Part shown: piece by piece, positions 9,738-17,050 of the stretch | Position numbering within the stretch: the stretch's first letter is position 1 | Layout: every line of letters starts with the position of its first letter | DNA from: Pseudomonas frederiksbergensis | GTDB taxonomy: Bacteria > Pseudomonadota > Gammaproteobacteria > Pseudomonadales > Pseudomonadaceae | DNA: 64,000 nucleotides | Assembly (NCBI RefSeq): GCF_900105495.1 | Contig: NZ_FNTF01000002.1 | Span: 2,455,501-2,519,500 of the forward strand | Direction: 5' to 3' | Program-made: the position numbers and the translations under genes | Notes under the pieces: generated by a model | What the model was told of the DNA's origin: nothing | Databases searched by the model: none | What the model saw: only the letters and a program-made list of their open reading frames with translations

Positions 9738-10079
9738 ATGCTGCCACCGATACTCCCCTTGAGTGCCGTGCCAATCACCTCACAGCAGGATCCGATTCGC
9801 CAGCGGCCGGATATTCCACCCGTGGTGCCGGTGCAGGAAAGCTCCAACGAAAGCACCATCGACCTGCAACAGCGCGATCCGCAGGAGGCGGCGTTTCAGC
9901 TGCGCGAGGAACAGCGCCGCAAGCAGGAACAACAAAGGCGTCGCCGTGAAGCCGATGAAGATCCTGAAGAACACCTGGCGATTCCCGGTGATGAACTCAA
10001 CGCCGACAACACCGTGCCGGTGGCGCCATTGATGGAAGATCAGCCACGGCAGGGGTTGTGGGTCGATATCCAGATTTGA
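9738..10079 (+). CDS. Small conserved hydrophilic protein of unknown function
   Basis: A 113-residue protein I do not recognise functionally. The ATG at 9738 is preceded by ACAGGAG (9721-9727), which favours it over upstream in-frame codons. The N-terminal ~45 residues are Pro/Gln/Ser-rich. Residues ~55-80 form a charged, probably helical stretch rich in Arg, Gln and Glu (LREEQRRKQEQQRRRREADE). The rest is acidic. There is no signal peptide or membrane helix. It diverges from rapA and precedes another small basic protein. Third-position base use resembles the neighbouring genes, and the ribosome site is good, so it is very likely expressed. Confidence 0.72.
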   Translation: MLPPILPLSAVPITSQQDPIRQRPDIPPVVPVQESSNESTIDLQQRDPQEAAFQLREEQRRKQEQQRRRREADEDPEEHLAIPGDELNADNTVPVAPLMEDQPRQGLWVDIQI

Positions 10080-10179
10080 GCTCACGGCTGGTCAGCGCTG
10101 CCATCAGGCCGCATTATTGGCACATCCCTGCCTGCGCATACGGCAACTGAATTTCATTCCAAGCGATGCACTGAACACC

Positions 10180-10341
10180 ATGAGCCAAGACGACAAGCTG
10201 ATCGACCTCAACGCCGAACGCGCCAAGCGGGTTCATGACCTTAATGAAAAGCGCCTGAACGAAGTACGCCAGGCCTTCGAGCACGCCATGCCGTTGGGTA
10301 AAGCGAAGAAAAAGCCGAAGAACAAACCGAAAAAGCGTTGA
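10180..10341 (+). CDS. Small basic protein of unknown function
   Basis: A 53-residue ORF starting at the ATG at 10180 (MSQDDKLIDLNAERAKRVHD). The N-terminal two thirds look helical with alternating charges, and the C-terminus is a lysine tail (KAKKKPKNKPKKR), suggesting contact with nucleic acid or ribosomes; that is inference. No clear ribosome site precedes it, and a TTG-initiated extension to 10117 is possible but less protein-like. It sits between the 113-residue ORF and the ANR-controlled RNA locus. Confidence 0.6.
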   Translation: MSQDDKLIDLNAERAKRVHDLNEKRLNEVRQAFEHAMPLGKAKKKPKNKPKKR

Positions 10342-10406
10342 AACACCCTGCATTGATTGATGCAGGTCAGTTATTTCCCCTCCTTTACGCCCAGTCTCGG
10401 GCGACA

Positions 10407-10448
10407 TTGATCCCGGTCAATTTCTTCTCCTGCCTGATTGGTTAACTT
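10407..10448 (+). promoter_or_regulatory. ANR/FNR box and matching -10 element of the phrS-like locus
   Basis: TTGATCCCGGTCAA at 10407-10420 differs from the ANR/FNR consensus TTGAT-N4-ATCAA at one position. TAACTT at 10443-10448 fits a -10 hexamer. If transcription begins at about 10455, the box is centred at -41.5, the class II position for activation by ANR under low oxygen. Confidence 0.78.
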
Positions 10449-10485
10449 AGCCCCATCGCAACAAGGCAATTGCAGGAGGCCAGTC

Positions 10486-10599
10486 ATGTTTTTCGACAAC
10501 GTGGTGATCGCCGGAGTGCTGACAGTCGGCCTCATGGTTCTGTTTTTTGCAGGGTTTGGATTTTTTATCTGGAAGGATTCGCATAAGCGCAAGCCGTAG
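10486..10599 (+). CDS. ccoM: CcoM-like single-helix subunit of cbb3 cytochrome oxidase
   Basis: A 37-residue ORF with a strong AGGAGG ribosome site at 10474-10479. The product begins MFFDNVVIAGVLTVG, continues as one hydrophobic helix and ends with the basic tail WKDSHKRKP, so it is a single-pass inner-membrane peptide with its C-terminus probably in the cytoplasm. Size and sequence character match CcoM, the small subunit found in the Pseudomonas stutzeri cbb3 oxidase, where it aids assembly or stability. Location directly behind an ANR box fits a microaerobic respiratory role. It is also the peptide ORF of the PhrS-like RNA. The assignment is from memory of the family, not a search. Confidence 0.7.
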   Translation: MFFDNVVIAGVLTVGLMVLFFAGFGFFIWKDSHKRKP

Positions 10600-10634
10600 A
10601 TCTTTCTGGAAGCAATGAGCACGCAAGGCATTTT

Positions 10635-10660
10635 GGGCAACTTCGGTTGCCCTTTTTTTT
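10635..10660 (+). terminator. Rho-independent terminator of the phrS/ccoM transcript
   Basis: Stem GGGCAA/TTGCCC with a CTTCGG loop, followed by eight T residues (10653-10660). It lies 35 bases after the ccoM stop. Confidence 0.92.
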
Positions 10661-10673
10661 GTCTGCGATTTAT

Positions 10674-10788
10674 TGATCGTTCCCATGCTCTGCGTGGGAA
10701 TGCAGCCCGGGACGCTCCGCGTCCCTTTCGAGAGCTGGAACGCGGAGCGTCCCTTGAGGCATTCCCACGCAGAGCGTGGGAACGATCT
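10674..10788. repeat. GATCGTTCCCACGC-family inverted repeat, copy B
   Basis: Outer arms TGATCGTTCCCATGC and GCGTGGGAACGATCT, inner arms GGGACGCTCCGCGT and ACGCGGAGCGTCCC. It is close to copy A in reverse orientation, with the AAGGGACG/CGAGAGCTGGA inner unit shared. It lies between two terminators. Confidence 0.9.
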
Positions 10789-10818
10789 ATGTGGTGTTTT
10801 GAGTTTTCGGCGGGCAAT

Positions 10819-10852
10819 AAAAAGGCGCGAACCTCACGGAACGCGCCTTTTT
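10819..10852. terminator. Bidirectional rho-independent terminator
   Basis: Stem AAAAAGGCGCG (10819-10829) with CGCGCCTTTTT (10842-10852). It lies just past the stop of the minus-strand phosphate transporter gene. Confidence 0.9.
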
Positions 10853-10867
10853 CGTTGCCGCGATGTA

Positions 10868-12343
10868 TCAGCTGCCCAGTGCCTTCGACGCCATCCAGAA
10901 CAGGCCGGCCGACAGCGCCACTGTGGCTGGCAGGGTCAGGACCCAGGCCAGCAGGATGGTTTTGACGGTGCCACCTTGCAGGCCGCTTTTATTGGCGACC
11001 ATGGTGCCGGCCACGCCCGAGGACAGCACGTGGGTGGTGGAAACCGGCAGGCTGAAGATGTTCGCCATGCCGATCAGGCTCGCCGTAGTGATCTGTGCCG
11101 ACATGCCTTGGGAGTAAGTCATGCCCTGCTTGCCGATCTTCTCGCCGATGGTCAGAACCACGCGCTTCCAGCCCACCATGGTACCCAGGCCGAGGGCCAG
11201 GGCGACCGCCAGGATCACCCAGAACGGGGCGTATTCGGTGGTAGTGGTCAGGTCTTTGCGCAGCTTGTCCAGGTCGGCCTTTTCACGGGCAGCGAGACCA
11301 GGCAGCTTGCTGACTTTCTTCGCTGTGTCGTCCAGGCAGAGCAGGTAGCGACGCACTTCGATGCGGCTTTCCGACGGCAGCGAGTGGTAGTCCGCTACAC
11401 CTTTAAGGGTGCCGAGCAGGGCGGTGATGGTCGGTTCGGTCTGTTGCGGGTTGCAACGGAATTTCTCCGGCAGATCGCCTTCCACGCTTTTGCCCAGGGC
11501 CAGGAACTCACCCAGCGTATCGGCATTGCGCTTGTAGAACTGGCTCAGGTGCAGGGTCGCGTCGCGAGTCCGTTCGATCTGGTAAGTCGTGCTGCCCAGG
11601 TCGAGTACGAACTGTGCCGGAACGATACCGATCAGCACCAGCATGATCAGGCCGATACCTTTCTGGCCATCATTGGAACCGTGCACGAAGCTCACGGCCA
11701 TGGCCGAGATAACCAGTACCAGGCGGTTCCAGAACGGCGGGTGCTTCTTGTCATCGATCTTGCGGCGCTGCTCCGGTGTCTTGTGCATCTTCGACAGCGG
11801 ACGCCACCATTTAAGGCCGATCAATATCAGAGCTGCGACCAGGAAGCCCGCCATTGGCGAGAATACCAGGGACGCTCCGATATCAATTGCCTTCTGCCAG
11901 TTCACGCCATCAGCCAACGGAATCTCGTTGATCAAGGCGTTGGCAAGGCCGACACCGAGGATCGACCCGATCAGCGTATGGGAGCTGGAAGCCGGGATAC
12001 CGAAGTACCAGGTGCCCAGGTTCCAGGTGATAGCGGCGGCGAGCAGCGAGAACACCATGGCCAGCCCGTGACCGGTGTTCACATTGATCAGCAGTTCTAC
12101 CGGCAGCAGGTGGACGATGGCATACGCCACGCCGACACCGCCCAGCAGCACGCCGAGAAAGTTGAACACACCGGAAAAGAACACCGCCAGATGGGGCGGC
12201 ATGGCTTTGGTGTAGATAACAGTGGCCACCGCGTTAGCGGTGTCATGAAAGCCGTTGATGAACTCGAAGGCGAGGACAAAGGCCAGGGCGAGCAAGAGGC
12301 TCACAAGCACCCAAGCATCTAGTCCGCTGAATAAATCGATCAT
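10868..12343 (-). CDS. pitA: Low-affinity inorganic phosphate transporter (Pit family)
   Basis: A 491-residue integral membrane protein of the PiT family, which imports metal-phosphate complexes driven by protons. The duplicated family signature appears as GFHDTANAVAT in the N-terminal half and GSNDGQKGIG in the C-terminal half, each followed by hydrophobic helices. A hydrophilic loop of about 110 residues (roughly 285-390) separates the last helix group, as in E. coli PitA (499 residues). The gene is monocistronic. The start at 12343 gives a normal N-terminus (MIDLFSGLDAWVL). The terminator at 10819-10852 follows its stop. The symbol is by family; PitA and PitB cannot be separated from sequence alone. 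Confidence 0.9.
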   Translation of the reverse strand: MIDLFSGLDAWVLVSLLLALAFVLAFEFINGFHDTANAVATVIYTKAMPPHLAVFFSGVFNFLGVLLGGVGVAYAIVHLLPVELLINVNTGHGLAMVFSLLAAAITWNLGTWYFGIPASSSHTLIGSILGVGLANALINEIPLADGVNWQKAIDIGASLVFSPMAGFLVAALILIGLKWWRPLSKMHKTPEQRRKIDDKKHPPFWNRLVLVISAMAVSFVHGSNDGQKGIGLIMLVLIGIVPAQFVLDLGSTTYQIERTRDATLHLSQFYKRNADTLGEFLALGKSVEGDLPEKFRCNPQQTEPTITALLGTLKGVADYHSLPSESRIEVRRYLLCLDDTAKKVSKLPGLAAREKADLDKLRKDLTTTTEYAPFWVILAVALALGLGTMVGWKRVVLTIGEKIGKQGMTYSQGMSAQITTASLIGMANIFSLPVSTTHVLSSGVAGTMVANKSGLQGGTVKTILLAWVLTLPATVALSAGLFWMASKALGS

Positions 12344-12719
12344 GAAGGTTTTCTGACCCGGTCGTAAGGGGGCGCGATTATGCCAGAAAAGACTGCTAAT
12401 CGATGCACTAGGTGCTCATCGGTAACATTCTTCAACGAATTAATTTGCGGCAACAGCCCAAGCCCCAGGTTTTTACTGGGTTTTGCAAGTCATTGAATTT
12501 CTTTGAAAAGACCGCAGCCACACGGCGTTCTCTCGTAAGAGCACGAGGTTTTAACGCTTGTGTGAAATTTCTGAAAAGAGGGCCAGACATGCGCCATTTA
12601 CCTCATCCGATGGGTGAGGTGGCCGCTGCCCGCTGGTAGCGGGCGCGAAAGGCGTCATCGATACATCCCGCTTTTAACGGGTGCAGATGCAGACCCTTGA
12701 AAGGATTCAGGCCGAGGGC
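12344..12719. other. Intergenic stretch upstream of pit, no gene seen
   Basis: This 376-base gap contains the pit promoter region (A/T-rich part 12430-12510), a hairpin from ACCTCATCC/GGGTGAGGT around 12600-12622, and two short stems, CCCGC..GCGGG near 12631-12645 and CCCGC..GCGGG-like near 12667-12682. A 75-codon plus ORF (12412-12639) lacks a ribosome site and protein-like composition. No feature is assigned. Confidence 0.55.
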
Positions 12720-12920
12720 TCATGGCTCCTCGGCTTTGAGTTCCTTTTCCATTTTCTGCAATTCTTGAGTGAAAGCCTGATCCTGAACGGTGGCGCGTTT
12801 ACGCCAGGGTTTGCGTTCCGGTTCGGGCTGAGCGGCGTAGGTGGTGACTTCCCCGCCGTAAACTTCCTTGTAACGTTGTTCCTGGCGCTCAAGTTCCGCG
12901 CGCAGTTCGTCTTTCGTCAC
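12720..12920 (-). CDS. Small hydrophilic protein of unknown function
   Basis: A 66-residue ORF with a GTG start at 12920 behind CAGGTAG. The product is strongly charged and predicted helical at both ends ([20 protein letters not shown] and [17 protein letters not shown]), with a Pro/Arg-rich middle ([12 protein letters not shown]). No membrane segment or known motif. It is transcribed away from pcaR and alone. Plausible as a small conserved Pseudomonas protein, but I do not recognise a family. Confidence 0.6.
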   Translation of the reverse strand: MTKDELRAELERQEQRYKEVYGGEVTTYAAQPEPERKPWRKRATVQDQAFTQELQKMEKELKAEEP

Positions 12921-13591
12921 AGTGCTACCTGATTGAGTTGAGATAAATTCTGGTGAAACGACTGCATCAAATGTAGTTGACCACGCTCGTCGAATGGAAC
13001 AAGGCCCGTGAAGGCATCATTTTTTTACGGCGTTGCGATCAATTACTTCCATGTTGCAGGCGGCCACGGCACCAGAGATAAACAGCTGACGTAGCATCAG
13101 TTTCCTGTTTCAGCGAACACCTGGCGACGCATTTGAAATGAGTATCAGGTGGTTGCTGAGGGCAACGGCGATGGAACATCGCGCTACCGGGTGGCGGAAT
13201 CGGCAAGTAAAAACCGGTTACCACTGAATTTCATTATAGCGGTCGATCTGAAGAACACTATCGCCAAGGAGTTAAAAGTAGGTCTTGATGTGTGATTGTT
13301 TTGTTACTCACAACTTTATACGGCTAACTAGGTGGCTCTGCCGCCCGGCGTTACAGTGATGTCTTTTCTGGCGCCATGAAGTCGAACAAGTTAGGACAAT
13401 TACATCGAGCCTTCTAGTCAGCGTCACAGCCAGTGTAAAAACAGGTGCAAGCCCGTTCACTATTCGGGCTGATCCGATTGCGATTATCGGTCGACGGTTC
13501 GATAATCGAACAGTCTTGCCTGTTCGGGGTTGTGTGAGGGACCGGCTGCCGCTTGTAATAGCCGCTGAACCGTGTGGGAAAAGGACCTTAT
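12921..13591. other. Long intergenic region upstream of pcaR
   Basis: This 670-base gap is unusually long for the window. It has no convincing ORF on either strand. It contains a short hairpin GCCCG..CGGGC at about 13451-13469, and PcaR-box sequences at 13481-13511. The middle part (13190-13400) is more A/T-rich than neighbouring DNA and could carry promoters or a small RNA; none can be named from sequence alone. Confidence 0.6.
13481..13511. promoter_or_regulatory. PcaR-box pair upstream of pcaR
   Basis: GTTCGATAATCGAAC at 13497-13511 is a perfect palindrome and matches 14 of 15 bases of the published PcaR site GTTCGATAATCGCAC. An inverted half copy, CGATTATCGG, lies at 13481-13490. The spacing of about 80 bases from the pcaR start fits autoregulation. 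Confidence 0.8.
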
Positions 13592-14434
13592 ATGAACGAT
13601 CAAATGCGCAATTCCTTCGCTTCAGTGGCGCCGCCGATCGTTGCCTCGCCCGCCAAGCGGATCCAGGCAATGACCGGCGACCCGGATTTCATGACATCCC
13701 TGGCTCGAGGCCTGGCCGTGGTGCAAGCGTTCCAGGAGCGTAAACGTCACCTCACCATCGCCCAGATCAGCCACCGTACGGAAATTCCCCGCGCCGCTGT
13801 GCGACGTTGCCTGCACACGCTGATCAAACTCGGCTACGCCACCACCGACGGTCGAACCTATTCGCTGCTGCCTAAAGTGCTGACCCTTGGCCATGCCTAC
13901 GTGTCCTCGACGCCCCTGGCGGTTTCCGCACAGCCCTACCTGGATCGCATGAGCGAGCAACTTCATGAAGCCTGCAACATGGCCACTCTGGAAGGCGATG
14001 ACATCTTGTACATTGCTCGTTCGGCCACCACCCAGCGACTGATTTCCGTCGATCTGTCGGTCGGTGGACGTCTGCCCGCCTATTGCACTTCGATGGGGCG
14101 GATTCTACTCGCGGCGCTGGACGATACATCACTGGGCGAGTACCTCGACCATGCCGAGCTGCAAGCCAAGACCAGCCGAACCTTGCACACCCCCGAGGCG
14201 TTGCTCGAATGCCTGCAAGAGGTGCGGCAGCAAGGTTGGTGCATCGTCGATCAGGAACTGGAACAAGGTTTGCGCTCGATTGCCGTTCCGGTGTACGACG
14301 CTTCCGGCCAAGTGGTCGCGGCGCTCAATGTCAGTACTCACGCCGGCCGAGTCAGCCGCAATGAGCTGGAACAACGTTTCCTGCCCGGCCTTCTGAGCGC
14401 GAGCCGCGACCTCAGCGCGCAACTCTTTGCGTAA
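13592..14434 (+). CDS. pcaR: Beta-ketoadipate pathway regulator PcaR (IclR family)
   Basis: A 280-residue IclR-family regulator that binds beta-ketoadipate and activates pca genes. The N-terminal winged helix-turn-helix covers about residues 40-100 (SLARGLAVVQAFQERKRHLT, then ISHRTEIPRAAVRRCLHTL), and the C-terminal effector domain carries ISVDLSVGGRLPAYCTSMGR and the closing IclR stretch QGLRSIAVPVYDASG. It reads as a very close relative of P. putida PcaR. The ATG at 13592 is chosen because AAAAGGA lies six bases upstream; a GTG at 13574 would add six residues but has no ribosome site. It heads the pca cluster, with operator-like boxes before itself, pcaK and pcaI. Confidence 0.96.
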   Translation: MNDQMRNSFASVAPPIVASPAKRIQAMTGDPDFMTSLARGLAVVQAFQERKRHLTIAQISHRTEIPRAAVRRCLHTLIKLGYATTDGRTYSLLPKVLTLGHAYVSSTPLAVSAQPYLDRMSEQLHEACNMATLEGDDILYIARSATTQRLISVDLSVGGRLPAYCTSMGRILLAALDDTSLGEYLDHAELQAKTSRTLHTPEALLECLQEVRQQGWCIVDQELEQGLRSIAVPVYDASGQVVAALNVSTHAGRVSRNELEQRFLPGLLSASRDLSAQLFA

Positions 14435-14450
14435 GCCATTTGCCTAAGCT

Positions 14451-14484
14451 GTTCGATAAACGCACAGAGTCGCGTTTATCGAAT
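14451..14484. promoter_or_regulatory. PcaR-box pair upstream of pcaK
   Basis: GTTCGATAAACGCAC at 14451-14465 is followed by an inverted copy, GCGTTTATCGAAT, ending at 14484. Both differ slightly from the PcaR consensus in the central bases (TAAAC instead of TAATC). It lies 17 bases after pcaR and about 90 bases before pcaK, so pcaK probably has its own induced promoter. Confidence 0.75.
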
Positions 14485-14575
14485 TGACGCTGTTTCCCCA
14501 AGATCACTAATGTCGCGGCAGCGCCAGCCTTGGCTGGCTCCTATCCGACTGCGTTCTTTGCGTGGAATAAAAATA

Positions 14576-15922
14576 ATGAACCAGCCCCAGTCTGCTGTAG
14601 GAAACTGCCTCGACGTGCAGTCCTTCATCAATGCTCAACCCATTTCGCGCTACCAATGGCGAGTGGTGATCCTGTGTTTCCTGATTGTTTTCCTCGATGG
14701 CCTCGACACGGCGGCCATGGGTTTCATCGCCCCAGCCCTGTCTCAGGATTGGGGCATCGACCGCGCCAGTCTCGGCCCGGTGATGAGCGCGGCGCTGATC
14801 GGCATGGTCTTCGGCGCACTGGGTTCTGGCCCATTGGCTGACCGTTTCGGGCGAAAAATCGTACTGGTGGGCGCGGTGCTGTTGTTCGGCGCATTCAGCC
14901 TGGCTTCGGCTTACAGCACCAACGTCGATCAGTTGCTGGTGCTGCGATTCCTCACCGGCCTGGGCCTGGGTGCCGGCATGCCGAACGCCACGACGCTGCT
15001 GTCCGAATACACCCCGGAGCGCAAGAAATCCCTGCTGGTGACCAGCATGTTCTGCGGCTTCAACCTCGGCATGGCGGGCGGCGGTTTCATTTCCGCGAAA
15101 CTGATTCCGGCCTTTGGCTGGCACAGCCTGCTGTTGATCGGCGGGATCTTGCCGCTGATCCTCGCCGTCGTATTGCTGTTCTGGCTGCCGGAATCGGCGC
15201 GCTACCTCGTCGTCCGCAATCGCGGCACTGACAAAGTGCGCAAGACCCTGGCGCCCATCGATCCAATCGTCGTCGCCCAGGCTTCCAGCTTCAGCGTGCC
15301 GGAACAGAAGACCGTGAAGGCTCGCAACGTGTTCGCGGTGATCTTCTCCGGCACCTACAGCACGGGCACCTTGTTGCTGTGGCTGACCTACTTCATGGGG
15401 CTGGTGATTGTTTATCTGCTGACCAGTTGGCTGCCGACGCTGATGCGTGACAGTGGCGCGAGCATGGAGCAGTCGGCATTCATCGGCGCGTTGTTCCAGT
15501 TTGGCGGGGTATTGAGCGCGGTGGGCGTTGGCTGGGCGATGGATCGGTTCAATCCGCACAAGGTTATCGGCATTTTCTACCTGTTCGCCGGGGTGTTTGC
15601 CTACGCGGTAGGGCAGAGCCTGGGCAACATCACGCTGTTGGCGACGTTGGTGCTCGTGGCCGGGATGTGCGTCAACGGCGCGCAATCGGCGATGCCTTCA
15701 CTGGCGGCGCGGTTTTATCCGACGCAGGGGCGGGCGACCGGGGTGTCGTGGATGCTCGGGATTGGCCGCTTCGGCGCGATTCTCGGTGCGTGGATGGGCG
15801 CAACGCTGCTGGGCCTGGGCTGGAATTTCGAACAGGTACTGACAGCGCTGGTGATTCCAGCGGCATTGGCGACCACGGCGGTGGTGATCAAGGGCATGGT
15901 CAGCCATGCGGATGCGACGTGA
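14576..15922 (+). CDS. pcaK: 4-hydroxybenzoate/protocatechuate transporter PcaK (MFS)
   Basis: A 448-residue, 12-helix transporter of the aromatic acid:proton symporter branch of MFS. It carries the diagnostic first-helix motif FLDGLDTAAMGF (about residues 37-48), whose aspartates are needed for substrate transport and chemotaxis in P. putida PcaK. The loop after helix 2 reads GPLADRFGRK. The ATG at 14576 sits after GGAATAA; longer in-frame starts to 14510 would add a non-hydrophobic, low-quality leader. It lies between pcaR and pcaIJ, with PcaR boxes just upstream and a REPIN plus further PcaR boxes just downstream. Confidence 0.92.
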   Translation: MNQPQSAVGNCLDVQSFINAQPISRYQWRVVILCFLIVFLDGLDTAAMGFIAPALSQDWGIDRASLGPVMSAALIGMVFGALGSGPLADRFGRKIVLVGAVLLFGAFSLASAYSTNVDQLLVLRFLTGLGLGAGMPNATTLLSEYTPERKKSLLVTSMFCGFNLGMAGGGFISAKLIPAFGWHSLLLIGGILPLILAVVLLFWLPESARYLVVRNRGTDKVRKTLAPIDPIVVAQASSFSVPEQKTVKARNVFAVIFSGTYSTGTLLLWLTYFMGLVIVYLLTSWLPTLMRDSGASMEQSAFIGALFQFGGVLSAVGVGWAMDRFNPHKVIGIFYLFAGVFAYAVGQSLGNITLLATLVLVAGMCVNGAQSAMPSLAARFYPTQGRATGVSWMLGIGRFGAILGAWMGATLLGLGWNFEQVLTALVIPAALATTAVVIKGMVSHADAT

Positions 15923-15960
15923 GGGCAGGCTTCTGATTTTTCGTTGAGCTTGCGGCCCTC

Positions 15961-16024
15961 ATCGCGAGCAGGCTCGCTCCTACAGGGGAACGCGGTCAAC
16001 TGTGGGAGTGAGCCTGCTAGCGAT
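15961..16024. repeat. REPIN (paired inverted REP elements)
   Basis: ATCGCGAGCAGGCTCGCTCC at 15961-15980 is matched in reverse by GGGAGTGAGCCTGCTAGCGAT ending at 16024. The pair lies between pcaK and pcaI. Confidence 0.9.
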
Positions 16025-16056
16025 GCTTTTAAGGATCGGTAGGTAGACAACAATGT

Positions 16057-16088
16057 GTTCGATAAACGAACACTCAGTCGATTATCGG
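16057..16088. promoter_or_regulatory. PcaR-box pair upstream of pcaIJF
   Basis: GTTCGATAAACGAAC at 16057-16071 is palindromic in its outer arms. CGATTATCGG at 16079-16088 is an inverted half copy. The arrangement mirrors that at pcaR and lies about 105 bases before the pcaI start. In P. putida, PcaR binds repeats of this type overlapping the pcaIJ promoter. Confidence 0.8.
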
Positions 16089-16192
16089 ATTGTTTGGCGT
16101 TTTTCAGGGGCTTACTCTTCAGTCACTCCGGCGCTGCGCATCGCGCCCTTTTTCTTCCACTGTCGGTTCATAACAAAACGGGAGCCTGCCCC

Positions 16193-17050
16193 ATGGCTGA
16201 AATCCTTTCGCTGCACGACGCGGTGAAGCAATTCGTCAACGACGGCGATACCGTCGCGCTCGAAGGCTTCACTCACCTGATCCCTACAGCGGCGGGTCAC
16301 GAAATCATTCGCCAGGGCAAGAAAGACCTGACCCTGGTGCGGATGACGCCTGACCTGATCTACGACCAGTTGATCGGCGCCGGTTGTGCTCGCAAGCTGA
16401 TTTTCTCCTGGGGGGGCAACCCGGGCGTCGGTTCGCTGCATCGACTGCGTGACGCCGTCGAGAAACAGTGGCCGCACGCGCTGGAAATCGAAGAGCACAG
16501 CCATGCTGACCTGGCAAACGCCTACGTCGCTGGCGCTTCCGGCCTACCGTTCGCGGTGCTGCGTGCCTACGCCGGTTCCGACCTGCCAAAGGTCAACCCG
16601 CTGATCAAAACCGTCACCTGCCCATTCACCGGTGAAGTATTGGCGGCCGTGCCTTCGGTGCGCCCGGACATCACCGTGATTCACGCACAGAAAGCCGACC
16701 GCAAAGGCAACGTGCTGCTGTGGGGCATTCTCGGTGTGCAGAAAGAAGCCGCACTGGCCGCCAAGCGCTGCATCGTTACCGTCGAAGAAATCGTCGACGA
16801 CCTTAATGCACCGATGAACGCCTGCGTTCTGCCGACCTGGGCGTTGAGCGCGGTCTGCCACGTCCCTGGCGGCGCGCATCCGTCCTACGCTCACGGCTAC
16901 AACGAGCGCGATAACCGTTTCTACCAGGCTTGGGACCCGATTGCCCGCGACCGTGAAACCTTCACTGCGTGGATCAACGAGTACATCCACGGCTGCGCTG
17001 ACTTCAGCGAGTTCCAGGCCAAGCTGGCCGCTGCTTCGGAGGCCAAGTAA
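16193..17050 (+). CDS. pcaI: 3-oxoadipate CoA-transferase subunit A (CatI-type)
   Basis: A 285-residue subunit of the succinyl-CoA:3-oxoadipate CoA-transferase, which makes 3-oxoadipyl-CoA. The sequence (VNDGDTVALEGFTHLIP, then FSWGGNPGVGSLHRLRDAVE) is of the longer CatI type known from Pseudomonas sp. B13 and P. aeruginosa, not the short 231-residue PcaI type of P. putida. The ATG at 16193 follows ACGGGAG; upstream codons run through the PcaR boxes and are rejected. The stop and the pcaJ start share one base (TAATG), indicating translational coupling. Confidence 0.93.
   Translation: MAEILSLHDAVKQFVNDGDTVALEGFTHLIPTAAGHEIIRQGKKDLTLVRMTPDLIYDQLIGAGCARKLIFSWGGNPGVGSLHRLRDAVEKQWPHALEIEEHSHADLANAYVAGASGLPFAVLRAYAGSDLPKVNPLIKTVTCPFTGEVLAAVPSVRPDITVIHAQKADRKGNVLLWGILGVQKEAALAAKRCIVTVEEIVDDLNAPMNACVLPTWALSAVCHVPGGAHPSYAHGYNERDNRFYQAWDPIARDRETFTAWINEYIHGCADFSEFQAKLAAASEAK

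Larger units (their letters stand above)
10455..10660 (+). ncRNA. phrS: PhrS-like dual-function RNA (ANR-controlled, encodes a 37-residue peptide)
   Basis: The predicted transcript from about 10455 to the terminator ending at 10660 is about 206 nt. In P. aeruginosa the 212-213 nt PhrS RNA is made under ANR control at low oxygen, carries an ORF for a 37-residue peptide, and lies near a pair of small conserved genes close to rapA. Length, ANR box, 37-codon ORF, terminator and neighbourhood all agree here. PhrS raises pqsR translation in P. aeruginosa; most fluorescent-group strains lack that quinolone circuit, so targets would differ. The start point is inferred from promoter geometry only, and RNA-level conservation could not be checked. 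Confidence 0.68.

Noticed and set aside
10673..12322. Plus-strand ORF of 549 codons
   Set aside because: Antisense to the phosphate transporter, and its first part runs through an inverted repeat and a terminator.
12412..12639. Plus-strand ORF of 75 codons upstream of pit
   Set aside because: No ribosome site and no protein-like pattern; it covers hairpins.
13308..13670. Minus-strand ORF of 120 codons in the pcaR promoter
   Set aside because: It crosses the PcaR boxes and the pcaR start, and has a basic, low-complexity composition and no ribosome site.
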